The notes under the pieces: model-generated | What the model was told of the DNA's origin: nothing | What the model saw: the letters and a program-made list of their open reading frames with translations, nothing else | The model's database searches: none | Shown here: positions 56,048 through 64,000 of the stretch, in pieces | Position numbering within the stretch: the stretch's first letter is position 1 | Layout: each line of letters starts with the position of its first letter | From: Flammeovirgaceae bacterium UBA2366 | GTDB taxonomy: Bacteria > Bacteroidota > Bacteroidia > Cytophagales > Cyclobacteriaceae | DNA length: 64,000 bases | Assembly: GCA_002344065.1 (NCBI GenBank) | Contig: DDTK01000001.1 | Coordinates: 190,621 to 254,620 of the forward strand | Reading direction: 5' to 3' | Position numbers and translations under genes: made by a program

Positions 56048-57205
56048 ATGAAATACAAAAAATACAGCCATATGAAAACTTTATCGATTATCGGATTGAT
56101 TACATTTTTATACTTACCTGCTTTGTCCACTGTGCGTACAGTAAGTAATGATGCTACCCGCCCGGCACAGTTTAATGGAACAGGGAACGCAGGATTTGTT
56201 GCAGCCCACACTGCTTCTTCCGCAGGTGATACAATTTATGTGTATGGTTCACCTTTCGATTATGGTACCCTTACCGTTAGCAAAAGGCTTGTGGTGATTG
56301 GAGCTGGCTATGGACCCAACAACCAGTTCGGGCAACCCACACGGGCAAGTCAAATCAGTTTGTTCCGTGATGGCTCTACAGATCCTTCCAGTTCGGTAAT
56401 CACGGGGTTTTTAATCAGCGGAAGCATTACCTGCACTGGAACACTAGTAACCAACAACGTAACTGTATTCCGTAACCGTATAGGTAATTATATTTATCTA
56501 TATATCAATTCTACTCTTCAAGCTACCGGTTGGACAATTTATAACAATATCGTATACCAGGTACTTGCTAATGCCACTTCCAGAACCGCAGCCTCAGCAA
56601 CTAATATTCTTATCGCTAACAATATTATTACCGGCAGCGTTACGAACTTTAACAGCAATACAGTTTTAATTGATCACAATGTTTTTCTCGGCCCAACTAA
56701 TTTGATTGCGCTTTGGAATGCTATTGTAACCAACAATATTTTTGTTCGCTCCAGCGGAGATCTTTTTGCGAGTGAAGTAATCTTCAACACCTTCAATAAA
56801 AATATTTCACTACAAAACACGATCGGACCGGCTACGTATAGTCCCACCAATATTTTCGAATCAACCTATACCAGTACAGGCGGGGGCTCTAACTCCGGCA
56901 GTGGCAACCTGGTAGGCACTAACCCCTTGTTTGTGAACGTGCCCAACAACAATACCTATGATGCTACCTACAATTATCGCCTGCAGGCAGGCTCTCCGGG
57001 TAAAGCACCTTTTAGCACGGATGGTTCGGATGCAGGTATCTATGGTGGAAGCTATCCTTTTCCATCGGGAGGAACTCCGGGCAGTGGTTTCGATACCTCT
57101 CCTATGCCACCCATTCCGCAAGTAACAGCGGTGAACATCCAAAATGCAACCATCGCACCAAACGGCACACTGAACGTGCAAGTACAAGGCAGGGTGAATA
57201 ACTGA
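56048..57205 (+). CDS. secreted right-handed beta-helix protein (module copy 2)
   Basis: A 385-residue exported protein, paralogue of the gene at 31722. The signal segment is MKTLSIIGLITFLYLPALST (from the internal ATG 56072, which may be the true start). It shares GDTIYVYGSP, VSKRLVVIGAGYGPNN, beta-helix turns (NILIANNIITG, AIVTNNIFVRSS), LFVNVPNN and the final PPIPQVTAVNI block. No catalytic motif is seen. It precedes a DTDPG-repeat CHU_C gene, as in copy 1. It is probably secreted to the periplasm or surface. Confidence 0.82.
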   Translation: MKYKKYSHMKTLSIIGLITFLYLPALSTVRTVSNDATRPAQFNGTGNAGFVAAHTASSAGDTIYVYGSPFDYGTLTVSKRLVVIGAGYGPNNQFGQPTRASQISLFRDGSTDPSSSVITGFLISGSITCTGTLVTNNVTVFRNRIGNYIYLYINSTLQATGWTIYNNIVYQVLANATSRTAASATNILIANNIITGSVTNFNSNTVLIDHNVFLGPTNLIALWNAIVTNNIFVRSSGDLFASEVIFNTFNKNISLQNTIGPATYSPTNIFESTYTSTGGGSNSGSGNLVGTNPLFVNVPNNNTYDATYNYRLQAGSPGKAPFSTDGSDAGIYGGSYPFPSGGTPGSGFDTSPMPPIPQVTAVNIQNATIAPNGTLNVQVQGRVNN

Positions 57206-57226
57206 TTGGGTCAGTAATGCAGTAGG

Positions 57227-59605
57227 ATGGTTATGAAAATTACAATTCTCAGATCGGATACTCTTAGTCCAAGGTCGATAGTCCTTAGAAGAAAGGTATC
57301 TATTGACTATCGACTAAAAAACTATGGACTTTTTATCCTGTGCTGCTTACTAAGTGTAACAGCCTTCACCCAAACCATTAACCGCGCGGAATATTTCATT
57401 GATACTGATCCAGGACACGGGAATGGAATAAATGTTACCGTTTCAGCACCAGCGGCCACTGTGAATTTCAACTTTTCAATTAATACAAATTCCCTGAGCA
57501 TCGGCTTTCACCAATTAGGTTTCCGGGTGCGGCAAAATAATGGCACTTGGTCGCATCCCAATCACACGCTATTTTTTATCACTCCGGTAATAACCACGGC
57601 TACTAACCTGGTAAGTGCTGAGTATTTTTTCGATGCCGACCCAGGCTTTGGAAACGGCACATCTTTTTCGTTCACCCCGGGTAACTCTGTAAACATTCCT
57701 GCACTGAATGTAAATATTGGCTCCTTGTCGCCAGGTTTTCATTTTATAAGTTTTCGCTTTCGCGATGACCGCGGCCGATGGACACACGCCAGTGCGCATA
57801 GTTTTTATGTGATACCGCCTGTAACTGCTGACCCCGCAACCAGCATTACACGCATGGAGTATTTCTTCAATACCGACCTGGGGCCGGGAAACAATACTTC
57901 TATACCTATTACAGCAGGCAATCCACAAAGCAATTCATTACCCATAACCATACCGGCATCACTTACTCCCGGCTTCCATCAAATCGGCTTTCGCTACCGC
58001 GACAACAAAAACCGGTGGAGCCATGCTGAAACAAGAACGTTCTACGTACTAAACACAACTGCTGTGGTGAATCGTCAAGTCGTGGCGGCAGAATATTTTA
58101 TTGATGACGTGCAAGGCACAGGCACTGGTACGCGCATACCGGGCATTGTACCTGCGGCTGATCTTAATCAACTCGTGGCACTTGATATGACCGGTGTGCC
58201 CACTGGCAACCATACCCTGAGCATCCGCATTAAAGATTCACAGGGCGTGTGGAGCCTTTTGGAAACAGCCAACTTTACGGTATCGGCCTGTACACCACCA
58301 GCTCCCCCGGTGGCCCCCGGTGTAAGCCGGTGTAATGAGGGCACTGTTACCTTAACCGCAACAGGAGCCACAGGCGCGCAGGTGTACCGCTGGTATGATG
58401 ACCCAATATTGAATAACCTGTTATTTACCGGATCTTCATTTACAACGCCTTCGCTCACCGTCTCAAAAAATTATTACGTCAGCATTTTTGATCCGGGTAC
58501 AAGCTGTGAAAGCGCGCGAATAACCGTAGCCGCTACGGTAATCAACATCGCAAAACCCACCATCAATCCAACGGGCAGCCTCTCTATTTGCCAGGGCAGT
58601 TCGGTATTTCTTTCTGCCCCTTCCGGGTTTACTCAATATATATGGTCAAAAGACGGAGCTACGCTAAACGAAGCCACACAACAAATACTGGCTACACAAT
58701 CAGGAAGCTATACGGTACAGGTTGGTGATGGAACATGCCAGAGCGAAGCTTCCGATGCCGTTACCTTATCGGTTATTGCGGCTCCCGCCAAACCGGTAAT
58801 AACGGTTACCGGCAATACCACCATTTGCGGAACGGGTACTGTGGATTTAACCGGGCCAAACGGATTTGAATATGTATGGTCGAACGGGGCCACTACGCAA
58901 ACCATTACGGTAACGCAAACCGGTGTGTTCTTCCTTACCGTAAGAACAACGGGTGCCAACTGCCCAAGCTTGCCTTCAGATCCGGTGGTGGTATCGGTAC
59001 TAACACCTCCCTGTAGTGGCGGTAATCCAACCAATGCCCCTCCTGCAGTAAATCCAACACCGCTGGCTTCACAAATTGAAGGCAAAGTGGAAGTTGACCT
59101 GACCACGCTGGTGAGTGATCCGGATAACAACATTGACTTTTCAACGCTGCGCGTAATCAACAATGTTACCGCACGCGGTGTAGCGGCAACCATTGATGCC
59201 TCTTACTTTTTACAAATTGACTATACCGGCAATCCGTTTACCGGTACTGACCGCATAACACTGGAAGTATGCGACCTTGCCGGATTGTGTGTTCAACAGG
59301 TTATTGATATTGAGGTGGTCGGTGCCGTAGTGGTATTCAATGGTCTTACACCCGATGGTGATGGCTACAACGATTTTCTGTTCATCAAATACATTGATGT
59401 GGTGGAAGGCGCTTCACAAAACCGCGTGATGATTTTTAACCGCTGGGGCGATGTGGTGTTTGATATTGAAAATTATAACAACATCGACCGCGTGTTTACC
59501 GGGTTGAGTAAAAACGGTTCGGAACTTCCTTCAGGCACATACTTCTATAAAATTGAATTGTCGGGTAACAAACCATTAACCGGCTTCATCACCTTAATGC
59601 GATAA
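57227..59605 (+). CDS. DTDPG-repeat surface protein with CHU_C domain (module copy 2)
   Basis: A 792-residue exported protein. Repeats begin AEYFIDTDPGHGNG, AEYFFDADPGFGNG, MEYFFNTDLGPGNN and AEYFIDDVQGTG, each ending near NGTWSHP or KNRWSHA. Ig-like domains (about 355-600) and CHU_C (GLTPDGDGYNDFLFIKYI) follow. The repeats are more diverged than in copy 1. The signal peptide (LFILCCLLSVTAFTQ) is preceded by about 30 unusual residues coded by an inverted-repeat stretch (57274-57314), so the true start may differ. There is no ATG closer to the signal in frame; 57233 is an alternative. Confidence 0.83.
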   Translation: MVMKITILRSDTLSPRSIVLRRKVSIDYRLKNYGLFILCCLLSVTAFTQTINRAEYFIDTDPGHGNGINVTVSAPAATVNFNFSINTNSLSIGFHQLGFRVRQNNGTWSHPNHTLFFITPVITTATNLVSAEYFFDADPGFGNGTSFSFTPGNSVNIPALNVNIGSLSPGFHFISFRFRDDRGRWTHASAHSFYVIPPVTADPATSITRMEYFFNTDLGPGNNTSIPITAGNPQSNSLPITIPASLTPGFHQIGFRYRDNKNRWSHAETRTFYVLNTTAVVNRQVVAAEYFIDDVQGTGTGTRIPGIVPAADLNQLVALDMTGVPTGNHTLSIRIKDSQGVWSLLETANFTVSACTPPAPPVAPGVSRCNEGTVTLTATGATGAQVYRWYDDPILNNLLFTGSSFTTPSLTVSKNYYVSIFDPGTSCESARITVAATVINIAKPTINPTGSLSICQGSSVFLSAPSGFTQYIWSKDGATLNEATQQILATQSGSYTVQVGDGTCQSEASDAVTLSVIAAPAKPVITVTGNTTICGTGTVDLTGPNGFEYVWSNGATTQTITVTQTGVFFLTVRTTGANCPSLPSDPVVVSVLTPPCSGGNPTNAPPAVNPTPLASQIEGKVEVDLTTLVSDPDNNIDFSTLRVINNVTARGVAATIDASYFLQIDYTGNPFTGTDRITLEVCDLAGLCVQQVIDIEVVGAVVVFNGLTPDGDGYNDFLFIKYIDVVEGASQNRVMIFNRWGDVVFDIENYNNIDRVFTGLSKNGSELPSGTYFYKIELSGNKPLTGFITLMR
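57274..57314. repeat. 10-base inverted repeat inside the 5' end of the CHU_C gene
   Basis: GTCGATAGTC at 57274-57283 and its exact complement GACTATCGAC at 57305-57314. It lies in the lead before the signal peptide, where the codons look non-coding. Confidence 0.6.
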
Positions 59606-59607
59606 CG

Positions 59608-60612
59608 ATGAAAAAATTTATACACATGTTGGGTGCGTTTAGGTTAGATCCCTCCCACAAGGCTGATGATTCAGGTCATCAGCCTTGCCGCACCACCATC
59701 AAGCCATTCAAGATACTTGCTTTATTGATGTTTATCATTCTGAAAACCACACAAGCCCAGCAGGATCCATTGTATTCGCAATATATTTTCAATCCTTTTA
59801 TCATCAACCCGGCTTATGCCGGCTTTAGCAAAGACCTGACCGGATTGGCCGCTTATCGTGTGCAGTGGGCCGGCATGGATGGCAGCACTATAACCATGAA
59901 TGCCTCGGGGCACATGGCCCTGGCCGATAACCGCATGGGGGTTGGGCTAACAATACTTCAGGATAAAATTGGTACGAATAAAACTACAGAATTTCTTATC
60001 TCGTATGGCTACCATATAAGCTTCCGTAACGACAGCCGCGTGTCATTTGGTTTACAAGCCGGTGCCATAAACTACCGAAACGATTTCAATGACCTGACCA
60101 TTGATAAAAATGATCCGAAATTTCAAAGCAGCATCAGCGAGTTCAGCCCGAGTTTTGGGGCCGGTATTATTTATTCCTCCGATAAATTTTACCTGAGTGT
60201 TTCCGTTCCGAAAATGCTGGACGGAAAAACAACAACGGATGACAACATTGATGTGGTACTGTACAGTCAACAGTTTTATGGGATGGGTTCGTACCTGCTC
60301 ACGCTTTCACACCGCCTTAAACTCAAACCTTTTATTATGGCCCGATACACTGCAGGTGCACCAGTGAATACCGATTTTGGTGTTGCGCTGAATGCTGACG
60401 ACAGTTATACGTTAGGCTTGTTTACCCGAAACCTGCATACCTATGGCGCCATGATGAAAATTAACTTAGGCGATATGCTGCGGGTAGGATACATATTCGA
60501 ATTGCCTACGGATAAGTCGGTGGGGTTAAACTATACAGCTCATGAAATTACCGTTGGCATACGAACACGTTTGTTACGGTTTCATGACCTGAGCACAATT
60601 TCTGACTTTTAA
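59608..60612 (+). CDS. PorP/SprF family type IX secretion system membrane protein
   Basis: A 334-residue outer-membrane protein. The family signature QQDPLYSQYIFNPFIINPAYAG lies near residues 51-72, followed by barrel strands such as RMGVGLTILQDKIG, FGLQAGAIN and YSSDKFYLSVSVPKML. SprF is known to be needed for export of the adhesin SprB in gliding Flavobacterium, and type B CHU_C substrates are often encoded beside a PorP/SprF gene, as here. The signal peptide (KILALLMFIILKTTQAQ) has a lead of about 35 residues containing a hairpin (59658-59687), so the annotated ATG may not be the true start. It ends with the unusual RLLRFHDLSTISDF. Confidence 0.9.
   Translation: MKKFIHMLGAFRLDPSHKADDSGHQPCRTTIKPFKILALLMFIILKTTQAQQDPLYSQYIFNPFIINPAYAGFSKDLTGLAAYRVQWAGMDGSTITMNASGHMALADNRMGVGLTILQDKIGTNKTTEFLISYGYHISFRNDSRVSFGLQAGAINYRNDFNDLTIDKNDPKFQSSISEFSPSFGAGIIYSSDKFYLSVSVPKMLDGKTTTDDNIDVVLYSQQFYGMGSYLLTLSHRLKLKPFIMARYTAGAPVNTDFGVALNADDSYTLGLFTRNLHTYGAMMKINLGDMLRVGYIFELPTDKSVGLNYTAHEITVGIRTRLLRFHDLSTISDF
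59658..59687. repeat. 12-base-stem hairpin in the 5' end of the porP/sprF-like gene
   Basis: CAAGGCTGATGA (59658-59669) and TCATCAGCCTTG (59676-59687) are perfect complements around the loop TTCAGG. It lies in the stretch between the ATG at 59608 and the signal peptide, where a terminator or attenuator would normally sit between genes. Confidence 0.7.
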
Positions 60613-60691
60613 GTACGATTAACTGCTCAGTAAACGATAATTCATAAACTTCAGTTTATGCAGTTTCCCGATCTGGCACAGTCTAAATAAT

Positions 60692-62362
60692 ATGAAAATA
60701 ATATTTTCCCTTTCCTTCATTATAAGCTTGCACCTAAGCGGATATGCACAAGCACCCAGCATCACCTCCTTCTCACCAGCCTCCGGCCCCATTGGTGCCA
60801 CGGTAACTATTACCGGAACTAGCTTTAGCACAAATCCATCAAACAATATCGTTTTCTTTGGAGCATCGCGTGCTGTAGTTACCGCTGCAGCTACAACTTC
60901 GCTTTCAGTTACTGTGCCTGTTGGTGCAACGTGCGAACCCATAACTGTTAGCACGGGTGGTCTAACGGGCTACTCAACACAGCGGTTTATGGTTACACAT
61001 AGCGGTGGCTCCCTAAGCTTTAATGAAAAGATATGTTTTCCTGTAGGAAGTAACCCACGCGAAATGGCTATGGCCGATCTGAACAATGACGGACACCTGG
61101 ACCTGATTGTTACCCTAACAGATGTATCTACAGCCGCTCTTTTTTTCGGCAATGGTAACGGAACTTTTCAGTCGCCAGTTTCCATTACCACCGGAAGCGG
61201 TGGTGCTTTAACGGTAGGAGATTTCTCCGGTGATGGTGTTCTCGATCTTGCTTTCGCCAATTACAGCGCATCGGCCAATGCAACAGCGAGTGTACTCATC
61301 AACAATGGCACTGGAAATTTTCCGGTAACGGATACTTATTTTCTCAGTAATCCGCCTGTGGGTATAGGCAGCGGGGCAGTTTACATTGCTGATGCCGATT
61401 TTAACCTTGATGGAAATGTAGACCTGGTTTCGGCAATTGATAATATTCCCGGAAGTCTGAGTGTTTTGCTAAATAACGGAACATCGTTTAACCCAAAAGT
61501 TGAATACCCAACTAATGATAATTATCCGTACAGTGTAACCGCAGCTGACCTGAATAATGATATGTACCCCGATTGGGTAATAGCAAATTTCTTCTCTCAA
61601 ACTGCTAAAGTATTTATCAACAACGGTACCGGAGGTATCTTAAGTGAAGCTACCTATGTCACCGGCTCGGGCTCTCATGAAGTAGAAATAGCCGATTTAA
61701 ACAAAGACGGTCACCTGGACTTGATTGTGGTAAATGCCACGGGTAATAGCCTGAGTGTTTTATTAAATGATGGATCTGGAGGCTTCAGCCCCAAGACAGA
61801 CTATCCAGCAGGAACGGGCTATCAACCGGATGTTGAACTAGCCGACATAGATGGCGATGGAAACATCGATGCCGTAGTGGGCTCAAGTGGCACTCAAATT
61901 TTTATTATGAAAGGCGATGGCGTTGGTGGTTTTGACATCCCGCAGTTGTTTGAAGTGGGTAGCAGTCCTTTTGGGATTGCTGTTGGCGATTTGGATGAGG
62001 ATGGAGAACCTGATATAGCAACTGTTAATTTTGGAGAGGGTACCATATGCATCTTACTTTCGAAACCACCACCGTCACCAGAAATCAATATTTACAATGC
62101 GCTCTCTCCTAATGGAGATGGAAAAAACGAAAGCTTTTTTATTCAGCACATTGATCTAATACCCGAAACACAAAATAACAGCGTACGCATTTTCAACCGT
62201 TGGGGTGATGAAGTGTGGAGTGGGAAAAATTACAATAACACCACGGTAAAATTTGAAGGCCTGAACAACAACGGAAAGGAACTGCCGGGTGGAATATACT
62301 TTTATAAAATTGAGCTGGGTAACGGAGAAATAAAAACAGGTTTCATTTTACTTAAACGTTAA
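60692..62362 (+). CDS. IPT/FG-GAP surface protein with CHU_C domain
   Basis: A 556-residue exported protein. The signal peptide ends at GYAQ. One IPT/TIG domain (about 20-105, SFSPASGPIGATVTITGTSF) is followed by about seven FG-GAP/VCBS repeats (DLNNDGHLDLIV, DFNLDGNVDLVS, DIDGDGNIDAVV) likely making a propeller with calcium-binding loops. The CHU_C domain is at the C-terminus (ALSPNGDGKNESFFIQHI). It is a compact relative of the giants without the N-terminal domain or Ig-like parts. It lies between the intact and the deleted PorP/SprF genes, so it was probably once paired with the second one. Confidence 0.88.
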   Translation: MKIIFSLSFIISLHLSGYAQAPSITSFSPASGPIGATVTITGTSFSTNPSNNIVFFGASRAVVTAAATTSLSVTVPVGATCEPITVSTGGLTGYSTQRFMVTHSGGSLSFNEKICFPVGSNPREMAMADLNNDGHLDLIVTLTDVSTAALFFGNGNGTFQSPVSITTGSGGALTVGDFSGDGVLDLAFANYSASANATASVLINNGTGNFPVTDTYFLSNPPVGIGSGAVYIADADFNLDGNVDLVSAIDNIPGSLSVLLNNGTSFNPKVEYPTNDNYPYSVTAADLNNDMYPDWVIANFFSQTAKVFINNGTGGILSEATYVTGSGSHEVEIADLNKDGHLDLIVVNATGNSLSVLLNDGSGGFSPKTDYPAGTGYQPDVELADIDGDGNIDAVVGSSGTQIFIMKGDGVGGFDIPQLFEVGSSPFGIAVGDLDEDGEPDIATVNFGEGTICILLSKPPPSPEINIYNALSPNGDGKNESFFIQHIDLIPETQNNSVRIFNRWGDEVWSGKNYNNTTVKFEGLNNNGKELPGGIYFYKIELGNGEIKTGFILLKR

Positions 62363-62372
62363 CTAAACACCC

Positions 62373-62636
62373 ATGAAAAAACTTCTTGTTGCCGTGTTCT
62401 GCACCATGCTGCCCTCGCTTACTGCTCATGGCCAGCAAGATCCGATCTATGCGCAATACCTCAATAATCCATTTGTACTCAACCCTGCTTATGCCGGCCA
62501 AAGCACTGTATTGTCGGCTTCACTTCAATACCGAACCCAGTGGGCTCAGTTTGAGGGCAACCCGGTTACCGCCACACTTACCGGCCACATGCGGTTGCTA
62601 CGCTTTCATGACCTTAGCACGATTTCGGATTTCTAA
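62373..62636 (+). pseudogene. internally deleted PorP/SprF family gene
   Basis: An 87-residue product. The signal peptide (LTAHGQQ) and PorP start (DPIYAQYLNNPFVLNPAYAG to TLTGHM) correspond to about the first 100 residues of the gene at 59608. The frame then jumps straight to the last 14 residues (RLLRFHDLSTISDF), shared exactly with that gene. The middle, about 200 residues of barrel, is missing. The frame is open, so a short product could be made, but it cannot form the usual barrel. The shared tail differs from its relative only at silent positions. Confidence 0.75.
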
Positions 62637-62681
62637 ATACACTTAAAAAGCATTCTAACCCCTTAGCCAAATTTTTACTCA

Positions 62682-64000
62682 ATGAAGCGACTAACTTTTG
62701 CTACCTGTTTATTACTTATCGCTATCGCTGGATTTACACAATCAAAAGTTACTCCAGTTACGCGATCTGAGATGGCCGGCATTGAACTGCCCGCTGGGTC
62801 TAAACAAGACAAACGCATCCTGGCAACCGCTTCGGCCAAAACATTGCTGGACATGACAGCGGAAGAAAATAAAATTAACCTGGAGGAAGATGTGGAAGTT
62901 TTTACATTAGTCGGAACTGTTGGGTCAGGCACCGTAGAACAGGTAAAGCTTGCCACTCAGCAAGCAGGTTGGCAACTTACCTCTCTTTCAGGCCAAGCCA
63001 AGTATTGGGTGCTGCGTAAAAATTCCTCCTCCCTGCTCATGTATCTGGAATCCAACAAAAGAGACACGCAACTTTATTTATCGCGAATAAAGACAGACCC
63101 GAACAATACACCAACAGTTGTATCACAAAACACTCCTTCGCAAAATAAAACAAACGATCAACCCGCTAATTCAGAACCCATAACTACTGCACAAAAAGAA
63201 AATACTGATCAAAGAATTACAGCCGCTCCTGCTTCATCACCTCCTTCAGGATATAAATTTACCACCATCAACTTTGATGATGGTTGGGTAAGCAACGAAC
63301 GTGAAGATTGGGTGGAGGTAACAAAAAACAACGTGCGGGTTCTTATTCATTATCCCAACCCAACAACCAATGAATACATATCCGATCCGAATGAAGCGAA
63401 GCGTGTTGCCTGGAATACCTTGGTAGCACCACGCTATAGTAATCTTCAAAATTATTTCGTAGCAAAGTGTGCACTTTCCTATATCCAGGGATCATTTATA
63501 TCCGGAACACTAACGGACAACCAAACCGGGCAAACGGTATATGTGGCACTTTTTAAACGCGACAGAAGTCCATGGATGGAATTTATTGCACCGAACATTA
63601 CTGCCTTTGGGCAAGCTACCGGCTTTGATATAACTACCCTTAATGGGTATGTTGAAAATGAAGCATGGAATCCATTGCACAAGTTTGAGGGTTATAACAA
63701 ATTTGCCGTAGCAGCTTCAGACCTAACCGGTACATGGACAAACAACTTTAGTGGTTTTACTCAATATGTCAATGCCTATACCGGTGCAGATGCAGGAATG
63801 AACACGCACTCCTCTTCGCAAACTTTTGAGTTCCTTGCCAATGGTACCTACAATTGGTCAATAGGTGTTGCCAGTGGATTTGTGGGGAGTATAAAATTTT
63901 CTGGTGCCAAATCATCCGGAAAATTCACCAATCCAAACAACTGGCAAATTCATTTTTCAGACCTGGAAGGAAAACCAAGATTGTACAATGCATATTTCTC
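62682..64000 (+). CDS. secreted DDGWVS-type protein, paralogue of 50008 (runs off the window)
   Basis: Open from ATG 62682 to the window edge, about 439 residues visible. The signal peptide (LLLIAIAGFTQS) is followed by an N-terminal domain with GIELPAGSKQDKRILA, a Thr/Asn/Pro-rich linker (about 150-190), a central domain starting FDDGWVSNEREDWVEV, and a lipocalin-like C-terminal domain (GTWTNNFSGFTQYVNAYTGA, FEFLANGTYNWS). Each block matches the protein at 50008-51420 in the same order. The function is unknown. The two paralogues bracket the HTCS 2, beta-helix and PorP region, which hints at a shared role. The 3' end is outside the window. Confidence 0.82.
   Translation, partial: MKRLTFATCLLLIAIAGFTQSKVTPVTRSEMAGIELPAGSKQDKRILATASAKTLLDMTAEENKINLEEDVEVFTLVGTVGSGTVEQVKLATQQAGWQLTSLSGQAKYWVLRKNSSSLLMYLESNKRDTQLYLSRIKTDPNNTPTVVSQNTPSQNKTNDQPANSEPITTAQKENTDQRITAAPASSPPSGYKFTTINFDDGWVSNEREDWVEVTKNNVRVLIHYPNPTTNEYISDPNEAKRVAWNTLVAPRYSNLQNYFVAKCALSYIQGSFISGTLTDNQTGQTVYVALFKRDRSPWMEFIAPNITAFGQATGFDITTLNGYVENEAWNPLHKFEGYNKFAVAASDLTGTWTNNFSGFTQYVNAYTGADAGMNTHSSSQTFEFLANGTYNWSIGVASGFVGSIKFSGAKSSGKFTNPNNWQIHFSDLEGKPRLYNAYF

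Noticed and set aside
62386..62646. Second plus-strand frame over the deleted PorP/SprF gene
   Set aside because: The PorP motif DPIYAQYLNNPFVLNPAYAG is in the frame starting at 62373; the other frame is a shadow.
1..64000. tRNA or rRNA genes, insertion sequences, phage genes
   Set aside because: None were recognised on either strand; gaps are short and are filled with promoters, repeats or terminators.

Overview
The window reads as a chromosomal segment of a Bacteroidota bacterium, most likely Cytophagales-like (inference). Grounds: six proteins with the gliding-motility/type IX secretion type B C-terminal domain (CHU_C, motif SPNGDxxNDxFxIxYI), PorP/SprF family proteins, two hybrid two-component systems (HTCS) of the Bacteroidota architecture, DUF2851, a class II PyrF, and few Shine-Dalgarno sequences. 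No rRNA, tRNA, CRISPR array, insertion sequence or phage gene was seen. Gene density is high and no gene-free stretch exceeds 300 bases.

Region 1 (1-12.2 kb) is mostly housekeeping on the minus strand: the N-terminus of an M16 peptidase, a nucleoside phosphorylase, a NeuD-like acyltransferase, a multi-pass membrane protein overlapping a DUF2851 gene, a small DUF2281-like antitoxin-type gene behind pyrF, a LolA-like carrier and ftsK. One plus-strand gene encodes a plug-domain protein that has no TonB-receptor barrel. Region 2 (12.3-21.1 kb) has a TPR histidine kinase with a NarL-type regulator, an AraC regulator followed by a c-type cytochrome (split by an apparent frameshift), a YceI protein and an SDR, then a lipoprotein of the agmatine-deiminase family coupled to a membrane protein.

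Region 3 (21.2-64 kb) looks like one surface-protein and regulation island. It holds two giant paralogous FG-GAP/IPT/Ig-like CHU_C proteins (21.3-26.1 and 40.4-45.2 kb), a minimal relative (46.2 kb), and two copies of a gene pair made of a beta-helix protein plus a DTDPG-repeat CHU_C protein (31.7-35.0 and 56.0-59.6 kb). It also holds another FG-GAP CHU_C protein, an intact and an internally deleted PorP/SprF, two outer-membrane beta-barrels, a paralogous pair of secreted DDGWVS proteins, a collagen-like lipoprotein and an S9 peptidase. Threaded through it are four regulatory units: a LuxR-type regulator, a histidine kinase/response regulator pair, and two HTCSs.

The most notable observation is non-coding. 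Each HTCS gene is neighboured by its own pair of 21-bp-spaced direct-repeat sites, placed before different surface-protein genes. The LuxR/two-component section has two further shared motifs, a palindrome with core CTACCGGAATTCCGGTAG (two sites) and TAGGGATAAATCCCTATG (three sites). Together these suggest three separately wired switches controlling one type IX-secreted surface repertoire. Function assignments come from motif reading only; no database search was run.
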